Below are positions 1 through 9,600 of a stretch of 22,041 bases of DNA, piece after piece. The position numbers and the translations under genes are program-made. The notes beneath the pieces were generated by a model that made no database searches, was not told the origin of the DNA, and was given only the letters and a program-made list of their open reading frames with translations. Every line of letters starts with the position of its first letter. Within the stretch, counting starts at the first letter, position 1. This DNA comes from a virus, in IMG/VR virus record IMGVR_UViG_3300030117_000628, positions 1 through 22,041 of that record; one strand, written 5' to 3'.

Positions 1-3000
1 CTACAATTTTCCAACGGGTCGAAGAGTTTGCGCCACTCGGCCAATCTACAAACGACGTACCATCATTGTAGTACACACGAATACCGTCAACTTGTTTTAC
101 ATTTTGGATATTCATGTTACTCATTTTTAAATTGTTGGTGTTAAAAGTAAACCCGCTATTATACTTGGGTCTAAATTCGACTCTTCCGTCACGACCAACA
201 AGTAGCGAAAACGTATTTGCAAGACCTTGTGTTATACCTGTTCCTGAGCCTTGTAACATTTCGTTTAGTACGGCAAGTTTGCTTCTGCCTCTTGCGTCCT
301 GAACAGACCCAAAACTGTCTAAGTCTGTTGCGCCTGAATACCCTGTTTGTGTTATCGTCATGTTGTTTGTTAGTGGAACGTTGTTAATGTCAGATAGCGC
401 AGAAAGACCGGATTGTGAAAGCCAAGAAATAGTAGCGCCGTTGTTCTGTAAAAAGCGGATTTTATCACTTTCGTAAAACGTACCGCTATTTTCAGATTTT
501 ATGTACCCATCAACTTGCATCATTAATCTGTTAGGTTGAGATGCCGAACAGGTGTTATAAATTTGTATTTCATCAAAGGTCCCGGTTGCCGTGTTGCCTG
601 ACGAACTGCCTGATTTAACTTGTAACGTACCGGCTTTGTTGCCAATTGCAGTTCTCCATACCGTGCGCCATGTTGTTGCGTCTGCTTCTGTTGTGGTGGA
701 GTGGCTTTGGCTCAGTAACGCCACACTGGTCAATTCTGCGGGAACGTCTGTTTTACCTTGGTACTCAAATGAGTCACCTTGCACGATACCATAGCCCCTG
801 TTTGTTCCTGATACCGTTGCGTTACCTGCCCAATCCATCATTTGTACTCCTGATGTATGGCCCAAACGTATAAGAGTTGACGACGTTGTTAGGCTATTTA
901 CAAGTCTCATGTATCTTGCCTGTGAGTTTTGGGCGGAGTTTGTTGCCGAAGAATGAATCTGCGCTGATTCTAACTCTCTCCACATGGCTTGTTTAATGCT
1001 ATCGTATCTGTTAGCGGGGTCGATTTGAGAATCGGGTATGTGTTTGATAAAAACGCCTTTGAGGATATTGTCACACACAACGGAACCTGCCGGGTGGTCA
1101 GCGGCTACTGCCGGACCCGTGACTCCCGTAAGCGTGTGTGTTGATTTACCTGTCCATTGGAATGTAAGACCATTTACGGAGCCTGTGCCACTGGTATCAA
1201 ATCGACTACCGTCTGTAAGCACAATACTCGTCGCTCCTGCGGTGTACGCTGAACCCGATGCAATCGTTCCCTCTTCCTTGTGTGTCCATGTGTAGTAATA
1301 CAAACTTTCTGTTTGTTCCGCTCCGTTTCCTGTCAGCCCACGAATCATACCAATAGATTGTAATTGGTCTGACCCGGTAGCCCCTGATTTAAATGAACTT
1401 TGAGGCCAATAGTAAGCGTTGTTTAAATACATTGTGGTATCATTTGCAGCAATGTATTGTGTTGCGCCGTTACTGTTTGCCGTAGTTTCTGTAAGCGCAG
1501 TTACACTTGACATAAACCGATGAGCGTTGGGGTGTTGTGTAATTGGCGTTTCAGAGTTTAACGCAGTTGGTGGCGCTTGCCTCCAGTAGTTATCCAATAA
1601 AATAGGCACACCTTCTACGTCGACAGTAAAATCACCAAGGGTTTTGTTGCCGCCGGATGTTTTGCTTATATTGCCGTAATTTGCTTCTGTGTTTAGATTA
1701 AAGAACGGCGAGCAATCAATAAGCAAAAATGAACCTGCCTTTGACTCCCAACTGTCGGCAGAACCCAAAGAAGCAAACGTGTTACCACTAAAGGGTTCAA
1801 CGGATGCGTCAACTTCCCATAGGTCAATTTCTTCTCCCACTTTTAAATCCGTAAATACGGGACGGTCTTCTAAATTTTCACCAAGTAAGTGTTCTGCATA
1901 AACGAGAGAGACTTCATAATTTTCAAAGGCAGGATATAACGCGCCCCACGATTTTGTTTTATGTCCACCATCTGCGTCTGCAAATCCATCGTTTCGCATA
2001 TCGGCAAATAAGACCCAACAATGTTTATAGTCATTGTCAATGTATCTTAGACCCATTAGTGATTGCGCGGGATAAGTCCTTCCTATTTGGTTTGCGGTCA
2101 TGTGTACTTGTATGTCAAAACTGACTGCGGTGTGCGTACCGGTAGAATCATAGTGGTTACTACCGCCCCAATCGCTAATCTTAAACGCTTTAAAATTCAC
2201 GGTGTGGTCTACGGCAAGGTTACCTGACGGGGACGTTCCTGAAGTTGGTTGTGCGTAAGCAATCGGACAAAACGGCTTGGTTACAAAATCAATGTTGGTG
2301 CCGCCTACACCCAATGTAGTTTCATAACTTTCTCCATTGGTAGCAAATGCGTTTTGCGTTCGACTTTGTTGCCAAAATATGTAAGTATCATAAAATGTAG
2401 AAAAGTAATATGTGTTACCGTTGGTGTCTGTATAGGAAGACGGAAGAAGTGTAAAGGTAGTAGATGATGGGACACTATAAACATAGTAGAAATTCTCATG
2501 CTCCCAATCTAATCCGTAACCATTGTCGTTAGACGCGGCAAGAAGTGTGCCTGACATTTGTCTTGTCGGTTCTACGTTGTTTGTGCTTAAACCGTACATG
2601 ATAATCATATCGCCCTGTGTAAAACTGTGCGCGGCTGACGTAGTAAATTTAGCATAGGAGGTACTTGTAACCTCTACTTTGTTTACTGTTTTAGATGTGT
2701 CACTCCCACTTACCATTACGTTTGCGCTTGTAACATACAATGATTCCGTAGGCTGACTACTGTCAACAGTTTGGTTAGCCCAATTCGGTGATGTAAGGAA
2801 ATACCCGGTAGTTTGTGGTTTAAATACATCCATAATTAAGGCAGAAGCGGTATTTTCACCTGCGCTTCTGTCGTTAATCATCTGAAGTAATCCGGCATTA
2901 CTTCTACCGGTATAAATATCACTACTAGCGTTTAAAAGAATGTTTGTTGAATTAGGTGCAAGACTACTTCCTGTTTTAATGGTGTTAAGGCCAAAATTAT

Positions 3001-5194
3001 ATTGTCCTGTTGTTCCTAATCTGTAATTAGCAATCTTGCCGAATTTTTTGGCAAACCATTTGGATTTGCACAAGTCACGCACCCATTCGGAATGGATTGA
3101 GCGATTTTGAATTTCCGTACCGACGCCTGTAATACCTGAACTGTAACCAGCCCACTGGTCTTCGGCATCGTTTGGCCCGTTAGTGTCTTCGTTGTTGTAA
3201 ATTTGTATAGGGTGAGCAGAGCCTAACTGCATTCGCTGGTCTGTCGTTTTAGAATAATCTTGTTCTCGACCTAACCCTAAAGTTGGATTGAGGGGCTTTA
3301 GTTTTCTAACACCAAAGTACATGGACTCTCTAAAAGTTTCCATTTCAGAATTTCGATGTTGTATGACTTGGTTGGGACTTACACTGTTTGACCCAATGTC
3401 CCACGCAATCATTTCGTTATTAAGTCTTTTCAATACGTCGCTTGCTTGTATTGTGATATTTTTTGTTTGGTCTTTGTTACTTTGTTTTACGTTACACGCT
3501 GTTACGTCGCCTCGCCACAGCATTTTGTATCTACCAATTGCTTCCGTGTTATACCAAAGAACAAGTTCAGAACCTCCGGCACCACCACTGGCAAACATAC
3601 TTAACAGATTCGGACGGTCGTTACCATCGTCAAGCACTTCAATCTGCATAGTAGACGCTTGGTTAACTTGTTTGTTGATACTCATGCTTTCTACAAGCAC
3701 GCTTGCCTTATCTGCCTCTCCACTTGCGTCTGTTACTACGCTGTCGTTAAGTGGGTGATAAACGGCCACGCGGTCAAGACAAGTCATATACATACAATCA
3801 CTGTCATCTGCACTGTTTTTCATGGACAACTCCCAACCATACATATCCTCAATTTCCCAAGGAGCGCCCGCCTTTGAACCCATAGACACGGGGCCGGAGA
3901 CTTTGGCACCATCAACGTAGTAGTAGTATTTTTGATTAGTAAAATCGAGTGCAATGTCTATATCTGACCAACGTTCATCGGCACTGTAAGTAGAATCAGC
4001 AGAAGAAGTGGATGCAACGTATGGGTAATTTGCCTGAAGACTTGAAATTGTAAATTCTAATGTGACTGCTGATTGATAAGAGCCGGGGTCGGCATAAACG
4101 TAGCCGTCTTGGTCTAAAGACAAACCAAGGTCAGGGCCTACCTGACCAAACCCAAATCGTAACTTGTAAGTGCCATCTTGTACTCTTAGGTCACACGCAT
4201 CACCGTTACCGTGTGCGTCGACACCATCAAGTGATATTCTCATGTGGAAAATGTCACCGTCGCCTTTACAGTTTAATGCGCCTTCATAAAACATGACGGG
4301 CCTGTATGTATTGTTGGCCCTGTAAGTTTGGATGCAAAGGAATGGCTTGCCGGATGGGGATTTTAGTGGGGCGTACAATGCCTGTGTACCGTTACCGCCT
4401 AAGTTGCTATCGGTAGAATCTTTGTACGCGGAAGAACGTGTCCGTGGAATGGCTTCTCCGGCTAAGACACCGACCAAGTTAACCTGCTGACACATTAGAG
4501 ATTCATCTGAACCCAATTGTGGACTTGACGCAGGTCTTCCTTCGTTTCCATCGAAGTAACCGGCGGTTGAGTGACTACCGTCAGCCTTAAACGAATGTTC
4601 AATTACGTTTCTTCGCCCGTAACTTGAATCCCAATCCATAGTCGGAACCCAATACCTGCCAATGTTAGTACCCACGTCTTGTGACGGCCTGAATGCGTAG
4701 CCGTTTGTGAACCAAATAAACCTGTCATCTCCTGTCAGAGAATCTTCTCCGTTGCCGTAATCACCTGAAGGGTCGTAACGGAATCTGTTAGCGTGGGGAA
4801 TACTGTCGGGGTATCGTAAGTTTGCACGTCCAATGTATGTGTTGCCCTGTCCTAATCGCATAGGGTCGTGTGTAAGCCACTCTTGGACGCCGCTATTATG
4901 CAGTAGTGGTTGCCCGCTAATGTCTTCTCCTGTGGACGTACCAACCACGTCGTTTTCTACGCCCACGGTTGTCGTGTACGCACCGGTAAGAGCGCCTCGC
5001 TCGACGTATGAGAACCGATACCTTGGGTTCAGTGGGGCTTCACCGTTTAGTGGATTGCCGTAGTGACTGCTTGTGTGTACAATAGATGTGGCAGTAGTCG
5101 CGTTCATATCATCAGGGATGCACCTTGCACCCATAAAATCGTCAAAGTAATGGGCAAGCCAAACTGTGTACCGTCCGCCAAAATTATTGTTCAT
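1..5194 (-). CDS. Giant modular tail-tip / baseplate hub protein (3' end beyond window)
   Basis: I read this frame codon by codon: it is open for 1731 codons from ATG at 5194 to the window edge, so the C-terminus is missing. The start lies one base after the tape measure stop, behind AGGTGG with a 5-base spacer. The N-terminus reads MNNNFGGRYTVWLAHYFDD. Residues about 314-484 look like a concanavalin A/laminin G-type sandwich (WSDIDIALDF, then YYYYVDG). Residues about 499-600 resemble a phage hub barrel of the gp27/Tal type (STMQIEVLDD, YKMLWRGDV, ITIQASDVLKRL). Residues about 846-920 hold an HSFTQGD motif. Residues about 1312-1373 hold an AGATSIVLTDGS module shared with the connector gene. 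From residue 1639 the text (LLVGRDGRVEFRP, VDGIRVYYNDG) resembles the second half of a hub, suggesting a hub interrupted by large insertions. Position after the tape measure supports a tail-tip role in host contact. The hub reading is an inference from fold-like patterns. Confidence 0.8.
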   Translation of the reverse strand, partial: MNNNFGGRYTVWLAHYFDDFMGARCIPDDMNATTATSIVHTSSHYGNPLNGEAPLNPRYRFSYVERGALTGAYTTTVGVENDVVGTSTGEDISGQPLLHNSGVQEWLTHDPMRLGQGNTYIGRANLRYPDSIPHANRFRYDPSGDYGNGEDSLTGDDRFIWFTNGYAFRPSQDVGTNIGRYWVPTMDWDSSYGRRNVIEHSFKADGSHSTAGYFDGNEGRPASSPQLGSDESLMCQQVNLVGVLAGEAIPRTRSSAYKDSTDSNLGGNGTQALYAPLKSPSGKPFLCIQTYRANNTYRPVMFYEGALNCKGDGDIFHMRISLDGVDAHGNGDACDLRVQDGTYKLRFGFGQVGPDLGLSLDQDGYVYADPGSYQSAVTLEFTISSLQANYPYVASTSSADSTYSADERWSDIDIALDFTNQKYYYYVDGAKVSGPVSMGSKAGAPWEIEDMYGWELSMKNSADDSDCMYMTCLDRVAVYHPLNDSVVTDASGEADKASVLVESMSINKQVNQASTMQIEVLDDGNDRPNLLSMFASGGAGGSELVLWYNTEAIGRYKMLWRGDVTACNVKQSNKDQTKNITIQASDVLKRLNNEMIAWDIGSNSVSPNQVIQHRNSEMETFRESMYFGVRKLKPLNPTLGLGREQDYSKTTDQRMQLGSAHPIQIYNNEDTNGPNDAEDQWAGYSSGITGVGTEIQNRSIHSEWVRDLCKSKWFAKKFGKIANYRLGTTGQYNFGLNTIKTGSSLAPNSTNILLNASSDIYTGRSNAGLLQMINDRSAGENTASALIMDVFKPQTTGYFLTSPNWANQTVDSSQPTESLYVTSANVMVSGSDTSKTVNKVEVTSTSYAKFTTSAAHSFTQGDMIIMYGLSTNNVEPTRQMSGTLLAASNDNGYGLDWEHENFYYVYSVPSSTTFTLLPSSYTDTNGNTYYFSTFYDTYIFWQQSRTQNAFATNGESYETTLGVGGTNIDFVTKPFCPIAYAQPTSGTSPSGNLAVDHTVNFKAFKISDWGGSNHYDSTGTHTAVSFDIQVHMTANQIGRTYPAQSLMGLRYIDNDYKHCWVLFADMRNDGFADADGGHKTKSWGALYPAFENYEVSLVYAEHLLGENLEDRPVFTDLKVGEEIDLWEVDASVEPFSGNTFASLGSADSWESKAGSFLLIDCSPFFNLNTEANYGNISKTSGGNKTLGDFTVDVEGVPILLDNYWRQAPPTALNSETPITQHPNAHRFMSSVTALTETTANSNGATQYIAANDTTMYLNNAYYWPQSSFKSGATGSDQLQSIGMIRGLTGNGAEQTESLYYYTWTHKEEGTIASGSAYTAGATSIVLTDGSRFDTSGTGSVNGLTFQWTGKSTHTLTGVTGPAVAADHPAGSVVCDNILKGVFIKHIPDSQIDPANRYDSIKQAMWRELESAQIHSSATNSAQNSQARYMRLVNSLTTSSTLIRLGHTSGVQMMDWAGNATVSGTNRGYGIVQGDSFEYQGKTDVPAELTSVALLSQSHSTTTEADATTWRTVWRTAIGNKAGTLQVKSGSSSGNTATGTFDEIQIYNTCSASQPNRLMMQVDGYIKSENSGTFYESDKIRFLQNNGATISWLSQSGLSALSDINNVPLTNNMTITQTGYSGATDLDSFGSVQDARGRSKLAVLNEMLQGSGTGITQGLANTFSLLVGRDGRVEFRPKYNSGFTFNTNNLKMSNMNIQNVKQVDGIRVYYNDGTSFVDWPSGANSSTRWKIV
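1076..1261 (-). repeat. AGATS-type beta module, copy in the hub protein
   Basis: Residues about 1312-1373 of the hub contain AGATSIVLTDGSRF, then WTGKSTHTLTGVTG, then AADHPAGSVV. The same order of motifs occurs in the connector at 13318-13497. The amino acid match is close, but synonymous positions differ widely, so this is an old or separately acquired copy, not a recent DNA duplication. Confidence 0.75.
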
Positions 5195-5195
5195 T

Positions 5196-8100
5196 CTATC
5201 CACCTAATGCTACTCTAAGCGACCGACCCTCTAAGTGAGCGTCAATCGCATCTCCTATCTTCCGTGCCGCCTCGTCTATGCTGAAGAAGCCGTGGAAGTT
5301 GTTGGTACTACTCACAATGACCTCTTGGTGATTGTACAGTGTGCCGACTCCCTGTTGTATAACTTGTCGGTATAGCGAGCCTGTTAGTGCCGCTGTCCGA
5401 CCACCAAAGAACAACTCGTCCCGCGTGCTTTCAAAGTCCTGCATAAGACCCACGGCCTGTCGAATTGGTTCTGTAATTCCTAATTCAATAGCCGTTCCAT
5501 CAAATTGTAATGCCGCGTTAAGAACAAGACCCAAAGCAACGGTAGATTCTACACCGCTATCCAAAATGTATTGGTAGGCTTCCTGCCAATCCTTTGTTAC
5601 TAATTGTGTAACCGTTGTATTTACATTTGTAATATTGTCTAAGAAATCAGCATCCATTGACCTTAAGAATCCCAAAAATCCTTGGTCACCTGCCAATTGT
5701 TGTAAACGTCTTTCTACCCCTTCGTCGCCCTCGTACATAGTACCCATGTAGACATCAGGGTCAAGTAATTGTCTAATGTGCGTTCCACTACCCCTTCTGC
5801 TCGCGTCTAATTTGTCTAAATCGCTTACAACGTCTTCAAATTCTAATCTTCCTGACTCAATCATTTTTCGGTAAAATATAATCGTATCAGCCGCAGAATT
5901 AAATGCGTCAATATCATTGTTAGGGTCAAGACCTAAGAATCCGGCATTTGGGTCGCTAATAGGATTTCTGATTGCGTTAGCGGCGGCAACCAATATATCT
6001 ACCATTTCTTCGTTTTGTTTTGCCGTCAATTGGTCATTGTGTAGTTGTGCGCGTTTTATTTCAAGCAGACGACTGTTTTGTGTTATTTCTTCTTCCAATT
6101 CGCTGATTCTTTCTTGGTATGCTTGTTTCATATCTCTGTCAGCATTTTTCATAGATTTTTCCATTGCCTCTACTTGGCTTCTCATTTCATCTATTCTTGC
6201 TTGCGTACCGGTAGCAGTTTCGTCTGCATATTGTTGTGAAAGCGCAACGATTTTATCAAAACTCAAAGCAATACTGCTCATACCTGCTTCAATATCTTCG
6301 GTTTCATCTGCGATTTTTGGCATTACATTGCCCCATTTTACGGCGGCAACGGCGGCAATAGCAACTGCCGCACCAATACCTGTCCATATCATAAATGCTC
6401 TTGTTGCTTTAGCGGCGGCGGCCATTTGGTAAGCAAATTTACCCATTTCAAATACCATTGCGGCCATTGTTAGGGACATCGTAAGAACCTGCGCCTGTGC
6501 CTGTTCGGTGTCATTTAAAAATCTTCTTAAGGCCAAATTTGTTCCCATCAAAGCAACGTTGAATCCCATTGTAGCACTACTAAAATCTTTCATTCCACCT
6601 GCGCCTTTCTTGCTTGCCTTGGACGCTTCCAATACCTTTAGATTGTGAGCGGCAGTAGCGGCGGCGGCTTTTGCCTTTTCGTCGTTAACCCGACCTTGGG
6701 CCATTGCTTCTTGGTGCAAGGCGGCTGTTAACTCCTTTTCGTTCATTGTTAGCATATTCAACGTTACGTTAAGTGGTTGTGCCAAACCTAACATTTCAGT
6801 AACGTGTGTATTCACAATATCTTGTGCCGCCGCAAGTTTTTTCTTTGCCTCTGCGGCCCCTTCTTCAGCCATAGCAATGCTTCTTGCCGCGACCAATTCT
6901 CCTTCGGCAAGGTGTAATTTTTGTTCCGCTTGAACAATTTGTTCTTTTTGAGCGATAGTAATGTTTTCAATTAAATGCGCTTTTGTTCTCATACCGGCTT
7001 TTTCCAAATCTTCATACGCCTGTGAACCTATCAACTGCGTAAGATATTCTTGTAATACCGTCTTTTTTCTTTTTTCAAGACCAAGATTCATTCTCAGATG
7101 AATTTCTTCCATACTGAGCAAATTGTTTTTTGCTTTTGTGTATGCGGTTTGTGCTTTTGTTTGATAGGTTTGTAATTTAGTTAAATCATAACCTCGGGCC
7201 TTCATTACATTCATAGCCCTATCCAATTCTAATTGTATTCGCAATTCGCTTGAACCTTTACCAATTGCATCGGCATAAGCCTTTGCTCTTACGAGTTTTT
7301 CCTTTTCTTTATTGTTGAGTATTTCTTGATTAAAAGCCGCCTTTTCTACTTGTTTGTTAATTGCTTCTTGTTGTACTGATTCTTGGGCAAGAAGGTTACG
7401 TCGCGCTTCTTCTAAGTTTTTTATTTTTTCAAGATTTTGCTCCCGCGCTACTTGTTGTTGGTATTTGATATAACCTTGATTGATTTCTGTTTCAGACATA
7501 GCAATGTTTAAAGCCATACCTGAACTTTGCATATTGTAAAAATCACCTAAATTTGAACTCATAGAACGCATAACAAGACCGTATGCCTCTAACCCAATCT
7601 TAGCAGAAAGAATACCCGTATAAATGTTAAACCAACCACTCCAAATTCTTAGATATTCAGACACAACAATACTTGCTCTTGCAACGCCACTAACAATACC
7701 TGCAATACCAGTCCCTTCTTCGTCCATTAGACTTACAATGACCTTTCGATATTCTAATCGTATTTTCAATTGCTCTTCAAGAGCGGGCATCATGTGTTCT
7801 GATAGTAACCGTTCTTGGTTTTCCAATTCGGTGTTTAGTACCTTTACACTCATTGCGGTTTCTCGTAATTTCCTGTCGCGTTCTTCTTCGGCAGGGAACA
7901 ATCGGTCATACGCATTCTTTTGTAGATTGAGTAGTCGCTCATGGTTTTCCATTAACTTAATGAATCTGACGTAGTGTCGATTTCCTGACACAGACTGTGC
8001 AATTGCCTGTTTTTCAGCGGCGGTAAATTCTTCCCACCGTGGAGCCAAATCCGCCATAATTTCCGACAACGGACGCATTGTATTCGTGCTTTCGTCCATG

Positions 8101-8915
8101 ACATCAACGTATTGACCAAGAGCATCTGCCGCCCCACTGATGTTACCACCGAGACGTGCGTAAATCATACGAAGCGCACGACCGGCCTTACCTTGCTCTT
8201 CACCGGCTTCAATCAATAGTGCGGATTGTGCGGCCATGCTTTCGATAGATTCACCGGTTAGAGCGGCCTGTGCCGCGAAGTTATTCATTACGTCAGTTAT
8301 CTGACTCATAATGGCAACGCTTGTGTTTTCTACGGAGTTGAGTGCGTCCATTACACGAATCGTTTCTTCGTGCATAATTTTGAGTTTTTCACCGGCATCT
8401 AAAACTGCAAACTGTTGTTGGTTGAAGTCACCCATCATAAAGTTTGTCTGTTGTTGGAGTTGAATCATTTTCTTCATGGCATCTTCATTCGTCATACCAC
8501 CAATCATACCAAAGGTCATACCCAATTGAGTTCCCATAGGGACTGCTTCAGGTCCAAACATAGTGGACAATTGAGCCATACGCGCACCGGCTGACAGTGC
8601 TTCTTCTGCGCCGAATCCATACCCGGCACCCATAGAAATGATTTGGTCTTCTACTGACCTTGCATCTTCCATTACGGAAAAGAATTTTTCAAACTCAACA
8701 CGGGCCAATCCGGTTTCAATACCGAGTGTAACCATCTGTGATGTCCAAGCGTTTGTAATGTCAACAAGACCCTGCATCGAATCTCCGATGCCCGCAAGCG
8801 TATCGAGTGTAGCCGCACGAAGCATTACCTGTTGTGCCTTTACGTCTTTGATTAGACGTGCAGTTTGGTAACGTATCATTACGTCAAAAAAGACTCGGGA
8901 TGCACCTTGTCGCAT
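5196..8915 (-). CDS. Tail tape measure protein
   Basis: 1239 residues. Tape measure proteins fill the tail tube lumen, set tail length and are passed toward the host at infection. The protein is the longest complete one here, is mostly helical, and lies between the chaperone pair and the hub, which is the canonical place. The N-terminal 250 residues (LATLAGIGDS-like and ALSAGARMAQLSTMFG text) resemble the phage tail minor tape domain. Residues about 470-760 are rich in Ala, Glu, Lys and Gln and look like long helices. About residues 780-865 form a hydrophobic stretch including GIGAAVAIAAVAAVKWG, and residues about 900-960 look like a coiled coil (QERISELEEEITQNSRLLEI). The start is ATG behind GAGGTGAT. 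At about 1.5 angstroms per residue, a rule of thumb for siphoviruses, the tail would be near 185 nm. No lysozyme or peptidase motif was seen. Confidence 0.93.
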   Translation of the reverse strand: MRQGASRVFFDVMIRYQTARLIKDVKAQQVMLRAATLDTLAGIGDSMQGLVDITNAWTSQMVTLGIETGLARVEFEKFFSVMEDARSVEDQIISMGAGYGFGAEEALSAGARMAQLSTMFGPEAVPMGTQLGMTFGMIGGMTNEDAMKKMIQLQQQTNFMMGDFNQQQFAVLDAGEKLKIMHEETIRVMDALNSVENTSVAIMSQITDVMNNFAAQAALTGESIESMAAQSALLIEAGEEQGKAGRALRMIYARLGGNISGAADALGQYVDVMDESTNTMRPLSEIMADLAPRWEEFTAAEKQAIAQSVSGNRHYVRFIKLMENHERLLNLQKNAYDRLFPAEEERDRKLRETAMSVKVLNTELENQERLLSEHMMPALEEQLKIRLEYRKVIVSLMDEEGTGIAGIVSGVARASIVVSEYLRIWSGWFNIYTGILSAKIGLEAYGLVMRSMSSNLGDFYNMQSSGMALNIAMSETEINQGYIKYQQQVAREQNLEKIKNLEEARRNLLAQESVQQEAINKQVEKAAFNQEILNNKEKEKLVRAKAYADAIGKGSSELRIQLELDRAMNVMKARGYDLTKLQTYQTKAQTAYTKAKNNLLSMEEIHLRMNLGLEKRKKTVLQEYLTQLIGSQAYEDLEKAGMRTKAHLIENITIAQKEQIVQAEQKLHLAEGELVAARSIAMAEEGAAEAKKKLAAAQDIVNTHVTEMLGLAQPLNVTLNMLTMNEKELTAALHQEAMAQGRVNDEKAKAAAATAAHNLKVLEASKASKKGAGGMKDFSSATMGFNVALMGTNLALRRFLNDTEQAQAQVLTMSLTMAAMVFEMGKFAYQMAAAAKATRAFMIWTGIGAAVAIAAVAAVKWGNVMPKIADETEDIEAGMSSIALSFDKIVALSQQYADETATGTQARIDEMRSQVEAMEKSMKNADRDMKQAYQERISELEEEITQNSRLLEIKRAQLHNDQLTAKQNEEMVDILVAAANAIRNPISDPNAGFLGLDPNNDIDAFNSAADTIIFYRKMIESGRLEFEDVVSDLDKLDASRRGSGTHIRQLLDPDVYMGTMYEGDEGVERRLQQLAGDQGFLGFLRSMDADFLDNITNVNTTVTQLVTKDWQEAYQYILDSGVESTVALGLVLNAALQFDGTAIELGITEPIRQAVGLMQDFESTRDELFFGGRTAALTGSLYRQVIQQGVGTLYNHQEVIVSSTNNFHGFFSIDEAARKIGDAIDAHLEGRSLRVALGG

Positions 8916-8932
8916 GGTATCACCTCACTATG

Positions 8933-9214
8933 TCACTCCATGAATCCGCCGTCTTTTAACAGTTTCACCGCATCGGCGTCTGAAAGGGCTTCTCCGCGTG
9001 CTTGGCGTCGTTGATTACGCCTTGCTACCGCTCCACCGGCATCAGTCTTACCTTGGGTGCTGTCAATGCGCTCTTTGACTTGGTCGCTAATTTCGCTTGC
9101 TACACACAGGTCTAACTCAAGCCTATGCTGACCGCCCTCGCCGTGATAACGCTCATACAGGTCACTTGCAGTCAACGCTTTGAACGTTTGACACAAGGCC
9201 GGAGCGACACGCAT
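8933..9214 (-). CDS. Tail assembly chaperone, downstream (gpT-like) frame
   Basis: This frame encodes about 93 residues if it starts at ATG 9214 (MRVAPALCQTFKALTASDLY), and it is also open upstream through GTG 9220. It is charged, with an Arg- and Gln-rich middle (ARRNQRRQARGEALSDADAV). It sits directly after the first chaperone and before the tape measure gene, as the T part of lambda G/GT does. The stop of the upstream gene (TGA 9219-9217) falls inside this frame's open region, and a slippery heptamer lies just before it. I infer that it is made mainly as the C-terminal part of a 210-residue frameshift fusion. Independent initiation at ATG 9214 behind GGAG is the alternative. In siphoviruses the G and GT forms coat the tape measure and recruit tail tube subunits. 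Confidence 0.8.
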   Translation of the reverse strand: MRVAPALCQTFKALTASDLYERYHGEGGQHRLELDLCVASEISDQVKERIDSTQGKTDAGGAVARRNQRRQARGEALSDADAVKLLKDGGFME

Positions 9215-9223
9215 AATCACTCC
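9201..9223 (-). promoter_or_regulatory. Hairpin abutting the chaperone frameshift site
   Basis: GGAGTGA (9223-9217) can pair with TCGCTCC (9207-9201) to form seven pairs, one of them U-G, around a 9-base loop. The loop contains the ATG at 9214, and the 5' arm contains the GGAG that would serve it. The structure could hinder independent initiation of the second chaperone frame. It starts right at the slippery site instead of the usual 5-9 bases downstream, so a stimulatory role is uncertain. Confidence 0.4.
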
Positions 9224-9564
9224 AAAGGGATTGCGCCATCCGGGTCGTCGCCACGGATAAACATAAGTAGCATACGCACTTCGTCACCGGTCAACGTGTT
9301 AGGGTCAAAGCCTTCAGTTAGGATGCAGTTAGGCAACCACTGTGCGGCTTGTTGGTCGATGCCCGCACCTTCCTTGTCCAACAATTCCATGAAGTCCATG
9401 TGTTGTTCATCGGTCCAGTCGGCTACGTTATCGCCGAACTGTCGACACTTGCGAATCACACGGGCCTGAATGGCCTCAATCTTCATCTTTTCTAATCCCG
9501 ATGCTTGGCGCACCGTTAGTTTCTGTCCATCATCTAATTCAAATTCTCGCTTCAATACGGGCAT
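9217..9564 (-). CDS. Tail assembly chaperone, upstream (gpG-like) frame
   Basis: 115 residues, ATG behind GAGGAG with an 8-base spacer. The N-terminus (MPVLKREFELDDGQKLTVRQ) is a short beta region of a type frequent in tail chaperones, followed by a helical body (EQHMDFMELLDKEGAGID; LTGDEVRMLLMFIRGD). I recognise it by length, helical and acidic character, position just before the tape measure, and the in-phase slippery heptamer at its last codons. The family is poorly conserved in sequence, so the call rests mainly on context. It would be produced in excess over the frameshifted G-T fusion, and both forms would be absent from the mature virion. Confidence 0.82.
   Translation of the reverse strand: MPVLKREFELDDGQKLTVRQASGLEKMKIEAIQARVIRKCRQFGDNVADWTDEQHMDFMELLDKEGAGIDQQAAQWLPNCILTEGFDPNTLTGDEVRMLLMFIRGDDPDGAIPLE
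9223..9229 (-). promoter_or_regulatory. Slippery heptamer C_CCT_TTG for -1 frameshifting
   Basis: The last codons of the first chaperone are ATC CCT TTG GAG TGA. The heptamer CCCTTTG is in the correct phase for X_XXY_YYZ: CCT and TTG can slip back to CCC and TTT. After a -1 slip the ribosome reads GGA GTG ATT ATG and continues in the second chaperone frame to its stop at 8933. A -1 slip at exactly this place is the known mechanism for lambda G/GT and most long-tailed phages. Confidence 0.75.
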
Positions 9565-9600
9565 TCTTATTTCTCCTCTATACTATACTTGTTACTGAAT

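Noticed and set aside
3288-3758. Plus-strand open frame of 156 codons, and similar plus-strand frames across the window
   Set aside because: It lies wholly inside the hub gene on the other strand, is rich in Leu, Ser and Cys in a shadow-like way, and has no ribosome binding site. The same holds for the plus-strand frames opposite the tape measure, neck and protease genes.
6330-6425. Ala-rich hydrophobic segment in the tape measure protein as a membrane anchor gene or repeat
   Set aside because: Hydrophobic segments are normal in tape measure proteins, which insert into host membranes. The GCC/GGC-rich DNA reflects Ala codons and is not a repeat array.
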